A stretch of 64,000 nt of DNA from CAYMND01 sp964465065 (GCA_964465065.1 CAYXHZ010000002.1:1-64000); one strand, 5' to 3'; numbered from the stretch's first letter, positions 44,022 through 52,860 are shown. The notes: generated by a model not told the origin, from the letters alone. Translations and numbers: made by a program.

Positions 44022-44543
44022 ATGGCCATACGCCCCGTTCTGCTTTTTGGTGACCCACGGCTGCGCAAGCCCAGCGAACCGGTCAAACGCATCCAGGATG
44101 TCCGAATCGTCGACCTCCGTCGTGACCTGTACGAAACCCTGGGCCATCTCCAGCTCAGCCACCGCCGCGGCGGCGGGCTGGCGGCTCCGCAAATCGGCGC
44201 CTTGCTTCAACTCGTCTGCATCCGGGTTCCGCAACGGACCATCTTTCTCCACAACCCCGAGATCCTGGACAAGAGCCAGGAGCTGTTCGAAGTCTGGGAT
44301 TTCTGCTTCTCGGCCAAGGCCGCATTCATGGCCCGGGTCATCCGTCACCGCCATGTCACCCTTCGCTTCCTGGACGAGGATGGCAATCAACGGCAGGAAA
44401 CCTTCAGCGATTACATGTCCGAACTCATTCAGCACGAATTGGATCATCTGCAGGGCGTACTGTTCATCGACCGCATCACCGCCCCGGATTCGCTGATGAT
44501 GGCCGAAGAGTATTCCAAAAGAATTGCCCAGAGCCAATCTTAA
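44022..44543 (+). CDS. Peptide deformylase-like protein
   Basis: I choose the ATG at 44022 because AAGGAG lies six bases upstream. The 173-residue protein has motif 1 GGGLAAPQIG and motif 3 QHELDHLQG with the metal-binding HExxH-type histidines. Motif 2, usually EGCLS, reads DFCFS: the metal-binding Cys and the Ser are kept but Glu-Gly is replaced by Asp-Phe. It is probably a metal hydrolase of the deformylase fold; whether it is the cell's main deformylase or a type III variant is uncertain. Confidence 0.8.
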   Translation: MAIRPVLLFGDPRLRKPSEPVKRIQDVRIVDLRRDLYETLGHLQLSHRRGGGLAAPQIGALLQLVCIRVPQRTIFLHNPEILDKSQELFEVWDFCFSAKAAFMARVIRHRHVTLRFLDEDGNQRQETFSDYMSELIQHELDHLQGVLFIDRITAPDSLMMAEEYSKRIAQSQS

Positions 44544-44657
44544 CCGTTCTTTCATCCACACCGCTCCATATCGCCCGACCAGGCTGAAACCATTTTGACC
44601 GGGGTGGCGTCATGGTTATGTCAGACAGTCGATCCGCTTCAAACCGAGGTGATTCGA

Positions 44658-45806
44658 ATGAAATGCATAGCCTTCATTATCATGAGTGGTTTATTGAGCC
44701 TTCTTCCCGCTTCCGAACCGGTATCCGGAAAAGCGCCGACTCTGGGCAAAGGTCCCCTGGCCTTGACCGAGCTGTGGTCCCATGCCGGCAGCCCTGAGAA
44801 CCCCCTGTCGGGAATCACGCGCCTGCGGGTTTCCGCAACAGGTGAAATATTCGTCATGGACCGGAAACAATTCCGGATTTTTGTCTTTTCCCAAGACGGC
44901 AAGCTGCTTCGATCGTTCGGAAAAAAAGGCGAAGGTCCGGGCGAAATCCGGATGCTGATCGATTTTCACCTCAGTCCCGGACGGACAGTCCTGGTCGACG
45001 TGAACAGCCTGCACCTGTTCGATCACTATGGAAATTTTATCGAGACCCATAAACTTCCCGAATCGGAAAACATCAGCCCACTATTCTTTGTGGATGACGA
45101 CCGTTTCGTGTACGCACCGCGAAAACCGATGGAGAAAAATGGTCAAAAAGAACTCAGATTGTTCCACTTACGCGATAAGACCTCGAAACTCATCATCGAC
45201 CGGGGGGGTGACGACAAACCAGCCACGCCAACAGGCATGTACGGTGGCACTGTCATGGTCATCGGCAGCGGATCCTACCGCGACAATGAAGGTCTGCTGG
45301 CCGCCGCCGGTCCGGACAACACCCTGCTCTGGACTTTCAACGGTACGCCGGAACTGGTGATCGCCGATTATTCAGGCCGGGAACGGATCCGATTCGCCGC
45401 CCAGGGTGCGCACCGCATGCCGATCGACGAAGCCGCCAAACAGGCCGCCATCAAGCGCATGCGTATCGTCGTCAACGGCGCATCGCTACCCAAGGACATG
45501 GTCGACCGTCTGAAAGGAACGATCCCCGACCAGGCCACCTATTACTATTTCATTGGTTCCGGGCCGGCCCGACAGGCAGCGATTGCCGCCTACATTTCCG
45601 AATTCGGTCGTTCCGACGGTTATGCTTTCGATTTCTTCTCCAGTAGCGGTGAATACGTTTATCAGGCGGATTGGCGTCTGCCATCGCAATCAGAAACCGT
45701 TTCGGCCCCTCCGGTTTTCTTCGGGGATCGTCTCTACGCCGTGTACAGCGATCCGGACGGAAATATCGAACTGCACGCCTATCGGGTCGAAGCCTTCAAA
45801 CAATAG
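44658..45806 (+). CDS. Secreted 6-bladed beta-propeller protein (first copy)
   Basis: The ATG at 44658 follows GAGGTG and opens a signal peptide (MKCIAFIIMSGLLSLLPA). The 382-residue product shows repeated propeller-blade patterns, such as ITRLRVSATGEIFVMDRKQ followed by RIFVFSQDGKLLRSFGKKGEGPGEI and then HLFDHYGNFI. This is the NHL-like 6-bladed propeller group that is abundant in Bacteroidota and Acidobacteriota. The ligand is unknown. A shorter paralogue lies at 47420-48436 with the same FGK(K/E)GEGPGEI motif. Confidence 0.8.
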   Translation: MKCIAFIIMSGLLSLLPASEPVSGKAPTLGKGPLALTELWSHAGSPENPLSGITRLRVSATGEIFVMDRKQFRIFVFSQDGKLLRSFGKKGEGPGEIRMLIDFHLSPGRTVLVDVNSLHLFDHYGNFIETHKLPESENISPLFFVDDDRFVYAPRKPMEKNGQKELRLFHLRDKTSKLIIDRGGDDKPATPTGMYGGTVMVIGSGSYRDNEGLLAAAGPDNTLLWTFNGTPELVIADYSGRERIRFAAQGAHRMPIDEAAKQAAIKRMRIVVNGASLPKDMVDRLKGTIPDQATYYYFIGSGPARQAAIAAYISEFGRSDGYAFDFFSSSGEYVYQADWRLPSQSETVSAPPVFFGDRLYAVYSDPDGNIELHAYRVEAFKQ

Positions 45807-45831
45807 CGTCTTCATATCACTCCAATCCCCG

Positions 45832-45875
45832 GCCCCTCTCCGCTTGGGGAGGGGCTTTGGGACTGATTGTTTTTT
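45832..45875 (+). terminator. Strong hairpin with downstream T-run
   Basis: GCCCCTCTCC (45832-45841) pairs with GGGGAGGGGC (45846-45855) around GCTT with one G-T pair. A run of six T comes 14 bases later (45870-45875), which is further than usual. Confidence 0.6.
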
Positions 45876-45936
45876 CATATTGACATCGTCGGCCACCGAT
45901 ACTAATGATATCTCAAGATCGTTATCGGAGGCCTCC

Positions 45937-47373
45937 ATGAAACAGAAACCTTCCTGGCGCAAACCGGCTGTCGCTGCCTTGCTGTGGCTGACCCTGGTCA
46001 GCTGGACCTGCGTCACCAATCCGGTGACCGGCAAAAAAGAGCTGATGCTGATCTCGGAAGCCGACGAAATCGCCATGGGAGCCCAGGTGCATCAGGGACT
46101 GGAGATCGAATACGGCTTTTACGAAGCCCCTGATCTGACCGCCTACCTGCGAGCCGTCGGCAACAGCCTGCTGCCGGCCGTGCACCGTCCGCACCTCAAG
46201 TACCATTTCCATATCCTGGACACTCCGGTTCAGAACGCCTTCGCGGCCCCAGGCGGCTATATCTACATCACCAGAGGCCTGTTGGCCATGATCAACTCGG
46301 AAGCCGAGCTGGCGGTCGTGTTAGGCCACGAACTGGGCCATGTCAACGCACGGCACAGCGCCCGCACCCTCAGCCGTAACATCCTGTTCGGAGTCGGACT
46401 GGTGCTGGCTTCCGAACTCAACGACGACATCCGCAAGACCATGCCGGTGGTGCAGATCGCCACCTCGCTGCTGTTTCTGCAATACAGTCGCAACGACGAG
46501 TATCAGGCCGACCGACTGGGAATCGACTACGCCCGCTCGGCCGGCTACAATCCCGGTGTCATGATCGAATTCTTCAACAGCCTCGAACAGCTCAGCGCCG
46601 AGAGCGGCGGCGGCCTGCCCAACTTCCTTTCCACTCACCCGCTGAATTCCAAGCGTATCGAAGCGGTCAAGCTGATGCTGAAGAGCGACGATCCACAGTT
46701 GAAAATCGAGGAGCGGACCTTTCTGGGCAGGATCAACAACCTGGCGTACGGCCCGTCCGACGAGGCCCTGCGTATTGTCAACGGGCAGATCATCGCCCCC
46801 AGGGACGGTTACGCCATGACGCTGGCCGAGGGCTGGCAAGCCCGGCAGCAGAGCGGAATCGTCACCCTGGTCAGCGCCGACGAACAAACCGTGCTGATGG
46901 TCAAAAACGGTCCGGCCGATCAGCCGCTGACGGTTCTGCACCGACAGCAGCTGGAAAATCTGAATCCCTTGAACATCCTCGATCAGCAGGCGTCGGTCAT
47001 CGCCGGCCGGCAGACGCAGCTGACCCGGGCCGAAAAGCTGGAGAACGGCCAGCGCGCCTACGGCCTGCAACTGCTCTCGCTGATTCACGGCCAGCAGGGC
47101 TTCGGCTTTTACCTGCTCAGCGAGCAGGCCTTCACTGCCGAGCGGATCGACGAGGTTCGCTTCATGGTCGGCAGTCTACGCGGCATTCGACGCAGCGATC
47201 TGCCACGGGGCAAGCGCCTGCAGACCAGGGCCGCCCCGGGCGGGCGCAGCTTGCAGGACCTTTTCAAAGCCTGGGAAATCCCTTCTTCGGAGTGGAAAAC
47301 GCTGGCCTTTCTCAACCGCCTGCCCCTGGATCAGCCAGTCCGCGCCGGACGTCTGGTCAAAGTGATCCGCTGA
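45937..47373 (+). CDS. Exported M48-family metalloprotease
   Basis: The ATG at 45937 has GGAGG five bases upstream. The 478-residue protein starts with an export signal that ends at a Cys followed by VTNPVTGKKELMLIS. That context is usual for M48 lipoproteins, although SWTC is a poor lipobox. The zinc motif is HELGH (VVLGHELGHVNARHSAR), and the third ligand is the Glu in NDEYQADRLG. The last 200 residues form a domain with no certain relatives that ends in a LysM-like stretch. BepA/YfgC-type members assemble or degrade outer-membrane proteins. Confidence 0.9.
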   Translation: MKQKPSWRKPAVAALLWLTLVSWTCVTNPVTGKKELMLISEADEIAMGAQVHQGLEIEYGFYEAPDLTAYLRAVGNSLLPAVHRPHLKYHFHILDTPVQNAFAAPGGYIYITRGLLAMINSEAELAVVLGHELGHVNARHSARTLSRNILFGVGLVLASELNDDIRKTMPVVQIATSLLFLQYSRNDEYQADRLGIDYARSAGYNPGVMIEFFNSLEQLSAESGGGLPNFLSTHPLNSKRIEAVKLMLKSDDPQLKIEERTFLGRINNLAYGPSDEALRIVNGQIIAPRDGYAMTLAEGWQARQQSGIVTLVSADEQTVLMVKNGPADQPLTVLHRQQLENLNPLNILDQQASVIAGRQTQLTRAEKLENGQRAYGLQLLSLIHGQQGFGFYLLSEQAFTAERIDEVRFMVGSLRGIRRSDLPRGKRLQTRAAPGGRSLQDLFKAWEIPSSEWKTLAFLNRLPLDQPVRAGRLVKVIR

Positions 47374-47398
47374 TCCAGCCGCAATAAACAGAAAATCG

Positions 47399-47414
47399 AG
47401 CCGGCAAGCCGGCT
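47399..47414. terminator. Palindromic hairpin between convergent genes
   Basis: AGCCGGC-AA-GCCGGCT is a 7-bp stem. On the minus strand it is followed by GATTTTC, so it may end the second propeller transcript. Confidence 0.4.
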
Positions 47415-47419
47415 GCGCG

Positions 47420-48436
47420 TCATTTCAGGGAGCGGCGGAACAACTCCCATTTTTCGCTGTCGTCGTTTTCGCTCAGCCAGTAAAAAACCGACCGGTCGGC
47501 CGTGTACAAAATATTGTACTCCATGCCGTATTGCTCCGGCAGCGGCAGAGTCATGCGTTTGATCTCCCGGCCCTTGAGATCCATGACGATGCACTCCCGA
47601 TCCTGCCCCGCCAGCTTGTTGGTCAGCACATAGATCCGCTCGTCGTCCACGAAGTAGGTGAATATCGGCGGATAGGTTTTCTTGTAGCTGATACGGGTTT
47701 TGAAAAACTCCCAGGCGGCGGCGTAGTTGGGATTGCGTTTGAAAGCCTTTTCGGTTTCCGTCTGGTAGGAGGCTGGAACAGGCAGGGACGGTTCCTTTTT
47801 GGCGATGCGGTACTGCCGGTCGCCCTGGATATCGAAAACATCGATGGCAAAGCCGTCTTTCCCGGCGGTGATGAACAGCTGCCGCTCGCTCATGGACGGG
47901 TAGAACGGAGCGATGGGGAAATCCAGTTTGAAATTCTGCCCCACCTCGAAATCCGATGCGTACAGCAGTTTACCCCGGTTCAGGTTCTGATCCGCCAGAA
48001 AGATCGCCAGAACGGTCTTGCCGTCGGCGCCCTGATGCGATCCCATACAGACGAAACGGTCCGCGAACGGATAGAAACTGTCGAAGGCGTTGATCTTGTG
48101 TTCCCGGATGAACTCGCCGGTCGGGCTGAAAACCGACAACTTCCCCATGCTGGTTATGTAAAGTTTGCCCTGATGCGGTACGATGATAATCGGCCCGCCG
48201 AACGGATTCTTCTTGATTTCGCCTGGACCTTCGCCCTCTTTTCCGAATTTGCCGAGGTATTTGCAGCTGTCCAGTTGATACATGTGAACGGTGATGCCTT
48301 CCAGGACATAGATCATGTCCCGGGTCACGTAAAGGCCCTCCGGCTTGTTGAGTTCAGCCAACTCCACCGTCTCTTCGGCTACAAGCGGCATCAGGGCGAC
48401 CCAGACGATCAGCATCCACTTGATCATTTTCTTCAT
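47420..48436 (-). CDS. Secreted 6-bladed beta-propeller protein (second copy)
   Basis: The ATG at 48436 has AGGAGG eight bases upstream and begins a signal peptide (MKKMIKWMLIVWVALMPLVA). The 338-residue mature chain is a beta-propeller of the same kind as the gene at 44658, with KYLGKFGKEGEGPGEI, GKLSVFSPTGEFIREH and a C-terminal blade ADRSVFYWLSEND. It is an exported protein of unknown ligand. It has its own promoter and converges on the M48 protease gene. Confidence 0.8.
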   Translation of the reverse strand: MKKMIKWMLIVWVALMPLVAEETVELAELNKPEGLYVTRDMIYVLEGITVHMYQLDSCKYLGKFGKEGEGPGEIKKNPFGGPIIIVPHQGKLYITSMGKLSVFSPTGEFIREHKINAFDSFYPFADRFVCMGSHQGADGKTVLAIFLADQNLNRGKLLYASDFEVGQNFKLDFPIAPFYPSMSERQLFITAGKDGFAIDVFDIQGDRQYRIAKKEPSLPVPASYQTETEKAFKRNPNYAAAWEFFKTRISYKKTYPPIFTYFVDDERIYVLTNKLAGQDRECIVMDLKGREIKRMTLPLPEQYGMEYNILYTADRSVFYWLSENDDSEKWELFRRSLK

Positions 48437-48463
48437 CGGATTCTCCTCCTGTTTCACACAGAC

Positions 48464-48492
48464 AATATAGGTCGGGATGAATCGCATGTCAC
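48464..48492 (-). promoter_or_regulatory. Sigma-70-type promoter for the second propeller gene
   Basis: GTGACA (48487-48492), 17 bp, TATATT (48464-48469) on the minus strand, 27 bp before the ATG. Confidence 0.65.
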
Positions 48493-48576
48493 CGGAAATT
48501 CGACGAACAGCCTCAGAGATACGGTAAATTGCGCCCTGGGCGGAAAAACTCTCCACGAATCGACTTTGGCCGCGGA

Positions 48577-49017
48577 TCAGTCCCGCGCCGTCGTTTCTCT
48601 CCGCCAGGCCATCCGGGCTCCGTCCTCGTCGATACCGTAGTAATTCTCGACCACCATCTCGGTGACAAAGCCGTGCTTTTGATAGAACTGCATCAGGGAA
48701 TCCTTGCTGATGCGGGCCATCAGTTTCACGTACCCGTACTTGTCCATGACCCGGCGCAACAGTTCCTTGCCGATTCCCTTGCCCTGGTGATCGGGATCGA
48801 CGGTGATATCCTGAAGTTCGGCGAAACCGCCTTTCTTGTCCATTTCCACGAAGGCATAGGCGATGACATTACCTTTCTGGCTGACCGCCAGCAGGCATTC
48901 GCTGCTTTCGACCAGTGCCTCGATGATGCCGATCGATCCAGGCCAGACGCGGTTGTGGATGCGGATCAGCTGGGAAATCTGCTTAAGGTTGCCGAGTGTC
49001 TTGATGAAGTCAGACAT
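48577..49017 (-). CDS. GNAT-family N-acetyltransferase
   Basis: The 146-residue protein has the GNAT core: LQDITVDPDHQGKGIGKELLRRVM with the acetyl-CoA pyrophosphate loop QGKGIG, and the beta-bulge helix QFYQKHGF near the end. The acceptor is unknown. Its ATG has GGGAGGAG just upstream, and it overlaps the end of the preceding gene by 8 bp, so the two acyltransferase-fold proteins are made together. Confidence 0.88.
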   Translation of the reverse strand: MSDFIKTLGNLKQISQLIRIHNRVWPGSIGIIEALVESSECLLAVSQKGNVIAYAFVEMDKKGGFAELQDITVDPDHQGKGIGKELLRRVMDKYGYVKLMARISKDSLMQFYQKHGFVTEMVVENYYGIDEDGARMAWRRETTARD

Positions 49018-50014
49018 GTTCTCCTCCCGGACGATACAGGTGATAGTGAGTCGTTTGCGTGTTGATCAGAGCCTCTTTGTATGGCGCCATGCAGGCGCTG
49101 AGGTCGTAGTGGCGGATGCCGAGGCGCCGGCAGTGTTCCATGTTCTCGAATATGGCGAAAATTCCCAGACTGCGCCGCTTCTGCTGTTCTGAACAGTCGC
49201 GCAGGCACAGGTAGTCGTCCACACCGTTCCGACCGCGACGCACCGAAAAATTGGCGGCAATCAGGCTCGTCCCCTGGTAGAAGTACAGGGAGATCAATTT
49301 GCCCATTTCGGCCGCCCGCTCCATGAGCTGGAGATCGGTGAGAATCTTGTCGCGGCTGTAGCTGTACTCCTGCTCGCTGTCTGCACCTTTCTTGACCAGC
49401 CAGTAGTCCAGCTGAGAGCGAAGAATGGCGGAAATTTCGCCGCGGCGCACATCTTGACCGGCCTGCACTCGCAGGTCGCCGTTGATGCGCTGCAGACGGC
49501 GGAACTCTTTACCTGTCCGATGGTCAAGCCCGGCCAAATAGGCCGCGCTGTCCGCTTTCAAATCGATGACGCCGCTGGGCGCGCTGACGAAAAATTCGCT
49601 TCTTTCCGGGATGTAGAAGCTGCTCATGTCCTCCTGATGAATTGAGGAGAGCAGGGAGGCGAAACGGTGGATCAGCTCGGGCGGGCAGAAGTATTCCCGG
49701 CCGATGATGAACTCGTCGCACAGGGACCAGGGCGCCGCGTCATCTTCCTGAACCATCGGGAAAATAGCCTGGGCCCGGCCCTGTTGCATTGCGGCCAGAA
49801 TCCACAGGCGGCCGGTGCGACGGGCATAGAAATGCTCCCACATCAATCGATGCGCCTGCCAGTCCAGGCTGAGTTCACCGTCCTTGTACCTCTCGTTTAA
49901 CTCCAACCAGTAGGGTTTGACAGACTCGTAATCGCCGAAGGCCCTGAGCTCGAAATCTTCTAACCCATGCAGCCTGGCCAGCTCGTCGCATGTTTCACGG
50001 AAAGGAAAATTCAT
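49010..50014 (-). CDS. Large GNAT-fold (DUF2156/FemAB-like) protein
   Basis: The 334-residue protein starts at the ATG at 50014. The longer frame extends over a -10 element and the divergent gene and is rejected. It looks like a duplicated GNAT fold of the DUF2156/FemAB kind: an N-terminal part with the YWLELNERYKDGELSLDWQ region, and a C-terminal part with YFYQGTSLIAANFSVRRG and then DYLCLRDCSEQQKRRSLGIF. Such proteins add aminoacyl or acyl groups to lipids or peptides. The coupled GNAT gene follows. Confidence 0.7.
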   Translation of the reverse strand: MNFPFRETCDELARLHGLEDFELRAFGDYESVKPYWLELNERYKDGELSLDWQAHRLMWEHFYARRTGRLWILAAMQQGRAQAIFPMVQEDDAAPWSLCDEFIIGREYFCPPELIHRFASLLSSIHQEDMSSFYIPERSEFFVSAPSGVIDLKADSAAYLAGLDHRTGKEFRRLQRINGDLRVQAGQDVRRGEISAILRSQLDYWLVKKGADSEQEYSYSRDKILTDLQLMERAAEMGKLISLYFYQGTSLIAANFSVRRGRNGVDDYLCLRDCSEQQKRRSLGIFAIFENMEHCRRLGIRHYDLSACMAPYKEALINTQTTHYHLYRPGGEHV

Positions 50015-50021
50015 TGCGTTT

Positions 50022-50027
50022 ATTATA
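50022..50027 (-). promoter_or_regulatory. -10 box giving a probably leaderless mRNA
   Basis: A perfect TATAAT on the minus strand ends 7 nt before the ATG at 50014, and no Shine-Dalgarno is present. No good -35 is visible. Confidence 0.55.
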
Positions 50028-50079
50028 CCGCAAATCAGTCCGGATCGGGTCGGGATGGTTGTTCGCCAACGCCGAGAAT

Positions 50080-50087
50080 GGTATAAG
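50080..50087 (+). promoter_or_regulatory. Possible extended -10 box just before a start codon
   Basis: GGTATAAG at 50080-50087, preceded by T at 50079 (TGG-TATAAG), ends 5 nt before the ATG at 50093. The same bases also contain AAGGAG, but only 2 nt from the ATG, which is too close for a good Shine-Dalgarno. Confidence 0.35.
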
Positions 50088-50092
50088 GAGAC

Positions 50093-50584
50093 ATGACACC
50101 TGCAAGTCCACAAAACCAAGCCCTGCTGCAGACCATCGCCGCCGTCAAGGAAGAACTCCTCGCCACCCGCGCCCGGATCGGTTCGGTGGCCGGACTGTTC
50201 AACGAACCCATCGACCGCCCCCATGCGGTCAACCTGTGGTCCCTATCCGACCGCGAGCTCGAACAGCGCCTGGCCCGTCTGCTCAGTTTCCAGAACAGCG
50301 ATATGGATCCCCACCCCCTGCCCCATCACGTCAGTTCGCACCGCCGTCGCCTCGGCCCCTTAATTGTCAGCATCAAGCGTCTGATCATGAAGCTGTTTCG
50401 CCCGATCAGCGGACCGCTGTTGACCCCGCAGCAGAACTTCAACCAAATGGAAGTCGAATACAACCTCGGTTGCTTCATCCGTCTGGGTCAGCTCGACCAG
50501 CGCATAGGGCAGCTTGAAGAGACGGTACAGCGTCTGGAAATCGCCATCCTCGCCCAGGATGTGCAGCGGGAGAACAGCCGATGA
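50093..50584 (+). CDS. Coiled-coil protein of unknown function, coupled to a glycosyltransferase
   Basis: I do not recognise this 163-residue protein. It has an N-terminal helix (LLQTIAAVKEELLATRARIG), a middle amphipathic or weakly hydrophobic segment (about 88-110: LGPLIVSIKRLIMKLFRPI) and a C-terminal coiled-coil helix (LDQRIGQLEETVQRLEIAI). Similar small proteins accompany GT4 genes in polysaccharide loci, sometimes as membrane-binding helpers. The stop overlaps the next gene by 4 bp, so it very likely works with that glycosyltransferase. Confidence 0.65.
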   Translation: MTPASPQNQALLQTIAAVKEELLATRARIGSVAGLFNEPIDRPHAVNLWSLSDRELEQRLARLLSFQNSDMDPHPLPHHVSSHRRRLGPLIVSIKRLIMKLFRPISGPLLTPQQNFNQMEVEYNLGCFIRLGQLDQRIGQLEETVQRLEIAILAQDVQRENSR

Positions 50585-51855
50585 ACGAAACCACCCGTAT
50601 CCAAATTCCCCCCTGCCCCATCGACCCCAGTCCAGGTGCCCTGCGCGCCCGAATCCAAAACGAGCGGGAGCAAAACGGGCTGCAGGCGGCCTTCAAACTG
50701 TTGCAACGCCAGGAGACCATCCTGACCGGGCGTAAGCCGACCCTGGGCTTCTACGATCATGTCATCGATTTCATCGGCGGCGGACAGAAGTACGGCGCCA
50801 CCATGATTCAGGCCCTCAAAGACCGCTTCGCGATCACCATCCTCTGCCACCGGCCCTTGACCCACAAACAGCTGGAAGACTGGTACGGTTTCGATCTGGG
50901 ACAGTGCCCCATCGAGATCATCCCTTTGCCGTTCTTTGACGACAGGAACCTGCACATCGACCCGGCACTGGTCACCGCCCGGGTACACAACCCGTTCCAC
51001 ACCGTCAGCCTGCGCAGCGTCGATTTCGATTTCTTCGTCAACAACAGCATGAACGAAATGGTACTGCCCCTGTCGCCGGTGTCGCTGGCCGTCTGTCACT
51101 TCCCGGAGCGCCGCCCCAGCGATTATTTCTACATGGACCGCTACAGCGGCATCATATTCAACAGTCACTATACCGCCGGTTGGATCCGGCAGCGCTGGAA
51201 CCTGACCCCCCATGCCCATCTCTACCCGCCTGTCCACATGGCGCCAGCCTCCCTGCCGGAAAAAAAGCCGCAGATCCTTTCCGTTGCCCGCTTCGAACTC
51301 GGCGGCAGCAAGAAACAGCTGGAAATGGTGGCCGCCTTCACCCAGCTCCACAAGATGCTGCCGGCGGACCATCCCTGGCGACTGATCCTGTGTGGCGGCA
51401 CACCGGCCGACAACCCCTACCTGGAAAAAGTCAGAGCGGCGTCGCACGGACTGCCGATCGACATCCTGACCAACATCGACGAGGAACGTTTGAAAACGCT
51501 GTACCGCGAATCCTCTCTGTTCTGGCACATCTGCGGACTCAACCAGCGCGATCCGGCCCTGGTCGAGCATTTCGGCATGACCATCGTCGAGGCCATGCAG
51601 AATCATCTGGTACCGATCGTCTTTGACGGCGGAGGCCAGCGCGAGATCGTCGACCAGGGACTCAACGGTTACCGGATCAGCCGTCCGGCCGAATTGCTGC
51701 GGCATACCTGGACCCTGATCCACGACCAGGCCCTGCGCCGAAACATGGGCGACGCCGCTTTCGAGAAATCGCAGCGCTTCGACAAACCGCGTTTCATCGC
51801 CGAGACGCAGGCGCTCTTCGACGAGCTGCTACGGGATTACCGGACCACCTGCTGA
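50581..51855 (+). CDS. GT4-type glycosyltransferase
   Basis: The 424-residue GT-B protein has an acceptor domain beginning near residue 58 (GFYDHVIDFIGGGQKYGATMI) and a donor domain with ILSVARFELGGSKKQLEMVAAF and EHFGMTIVEAMQNHLVPIVFDGGGQREIV, which holds the catalytic Glu pair. The first 55 residues are an extra helical extension. It starts 4 bp inside the coiled-coil gene. The product is unknown. Confidence 0.88.
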   Translation: MNETTRIQIPPCPIDPSPGALRARIQNEREQNGLQAAFKLLQRQETILTGRKPTLGFYDHVIDFIGGGQKYGATMIQALKDRFAITILCHRPLTHKQLEDWYGFDLGQCPIEIIPLPFFDDRNLHIDPALVTARVHNPFHTVSLRSVDFDFFVNNSMNEMVLPLSPVSLAVCHFPERRPSDYFYMDRYSGIIFNSHYTAGWIRQRWNLTPHAHLYPPVHMAPASLPEKKPQILSVARFELGGSKKQLEMVAAFTQLHKMLPADHPWRLILCGGTPADNPYLEKVRAASHGLPIDILTNIDEERLKTLYRESSLFWHICGLNQRDPALVEHFGMTIVEAMQNHLVPIVFDGGGQREIVDQGLNGYRISRPAELLRHTWTLIHDQALRRNMGDAAFEKSQRFDKPRFIAETQALFDELLRDYRTTC

Positions 51856-51862
51856 CCCGCCA

Positions 51863-52333
51863 ATGATCGGACTTGCCATCGTCAGTTGCCTGTGCCTGCT
51901 GATATCCTGGAGTACCGACCGTAAAAAGACCCTGGCCGGACTCAAGCAGGGCCTGGCCATGTTCATCAAAATCCTGCCGGTGCTGCTCACCATGCTGATC
52001 CTCGTCAGCATCGCCCTCTATGCCGTTGCCAACCGGCAGATCATCACCTGGCTGTCTCAGAATGACGGTTGGCAGGCGATGACGGCGGCGGCCCTGTTGG
52101 GATCGATCGCGCTGATTCCCGGCTTTATCGCCTATCCGCTCAGCGCCATCCTGCTGCAAAACGGTGTCTCATTCCGGATTCTGGCCGTTTTCATCACCAC
52201 CTTGATGATGGTCGGCGTGCTGACCCTGCCGCTGGAAGCCAGATATTTCGGCTGGAAAGTCAGCATTCTCAGAAATGCGCTGAGCCTGATAGCCGCAGTG
52301 CTGATCGGCCTGACGATCGGACTTTTCCTGTGA
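51863..52333 (+). CDS. Permease half-protein (first of a pair)
   Basis: The 156-residue protein has four to five hydrophobic helices with MFIKILPVLLTMLILVSIALYAV and a later GSIALIPGFIAYPLSAILLQNGVS-type loop. It looks like the short permease of the PF03773/YraQ group that occurs next to a second half. The substrate is not known. It starts 7 bp after the glycosyltransferase gene, and its TGA overlaps the GTG of the next gene. Confidence 0.75.
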   Translation: MIGLAIVSCLCLLISWSTDRKKTLAGLKQGLAMFIKILPVLLTMLILVSIALYAVANRQIITWLSQNDGWQAMTAAALLGSIALIPGFIAYPLSAILLQNGVSFRILAVFITTLMMVGVLTLPLEARYFGWKVSILRNALSLIAAVLIGLTIGLFL

Positions 52334-52860
52334 ACAGAATCGTCACGATCCTGATGAAACGATACGGCTTGTTCATCGCCTTCGTCATATATCTGGCGGT
52401 TTCCCAGCTGACCTCCCATCGGCCTGGACTGGAAATCGGCCGCAAGTTCAGCTTCTTTTTCAGCGAGATGATGGTTTTTCTGCCCCTGCTGTTCATCCTC
52501 ATCGGTCTTTTGGACGTTTGGGTACCCAGAGACAAGGTCGCCGCCCGCATCGGGCCTTCCTCCGGCCTGCCGGGCATCCTGTGGGTGATCCTTCTGGCCA
52601 TGCTGCAGGCCGGACCGCTCTACGCATCCTTCCCTGTCGCCGCCCTGCTGTGGCGCAAGGGCTGCAGTCTGCGCAACATCTTCATCTATCTGGGCGCCTT
52701 CAGCTGCATCAAGATCCCTATGCTGACATTCGAAATCAGCTTTTTGGGATTGAAATTCTCGCTGTTGCGCAGCCTGTTCAGCCTGCCCTTGTTCATCGCC
52801 ATCGCCTGCCTGTTGAGTTTTCTTCTGCGCCAGCGCCCCTACTCCATCCGTGAGCCCTGA
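52330..52860 (+). CDS. Permease half-protein (second of a pair)
   Basis: I choose the GTG at 52330 because it overlaps the preceding stop (GTGA); ATG at 52354 is an alternative. The 176-residue product has about five helices, with MVFLPLLFILIGLLDVWVP and the conserved-looking GPLYASFPVAALLWRKG and ASCIKIP-like FSCIKIPMLTFEI loops of the YraQ/ArsP-type permeases. The pair with the preceding gene probably forms one transporter. Its 3' end overlaps that of the convergent symporter gene by 22 bp. Confidence 0.72.
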   Translation: MNRIVTILMKRYGLFIAFVIYLAVSQLTSHRPGLEIGRKFSFFFSEMMVFLPLLFILIGLLDVWVPRDKVAARIGPSSGLPGILWVILLAMLQAGPLYASFPVAALLWRKGCSLRNIFIYLGAFSCIKIPMLTFEISFLGLKFSLLRSLFSLPLFIAIACLLSFLLRQRPYSIREP

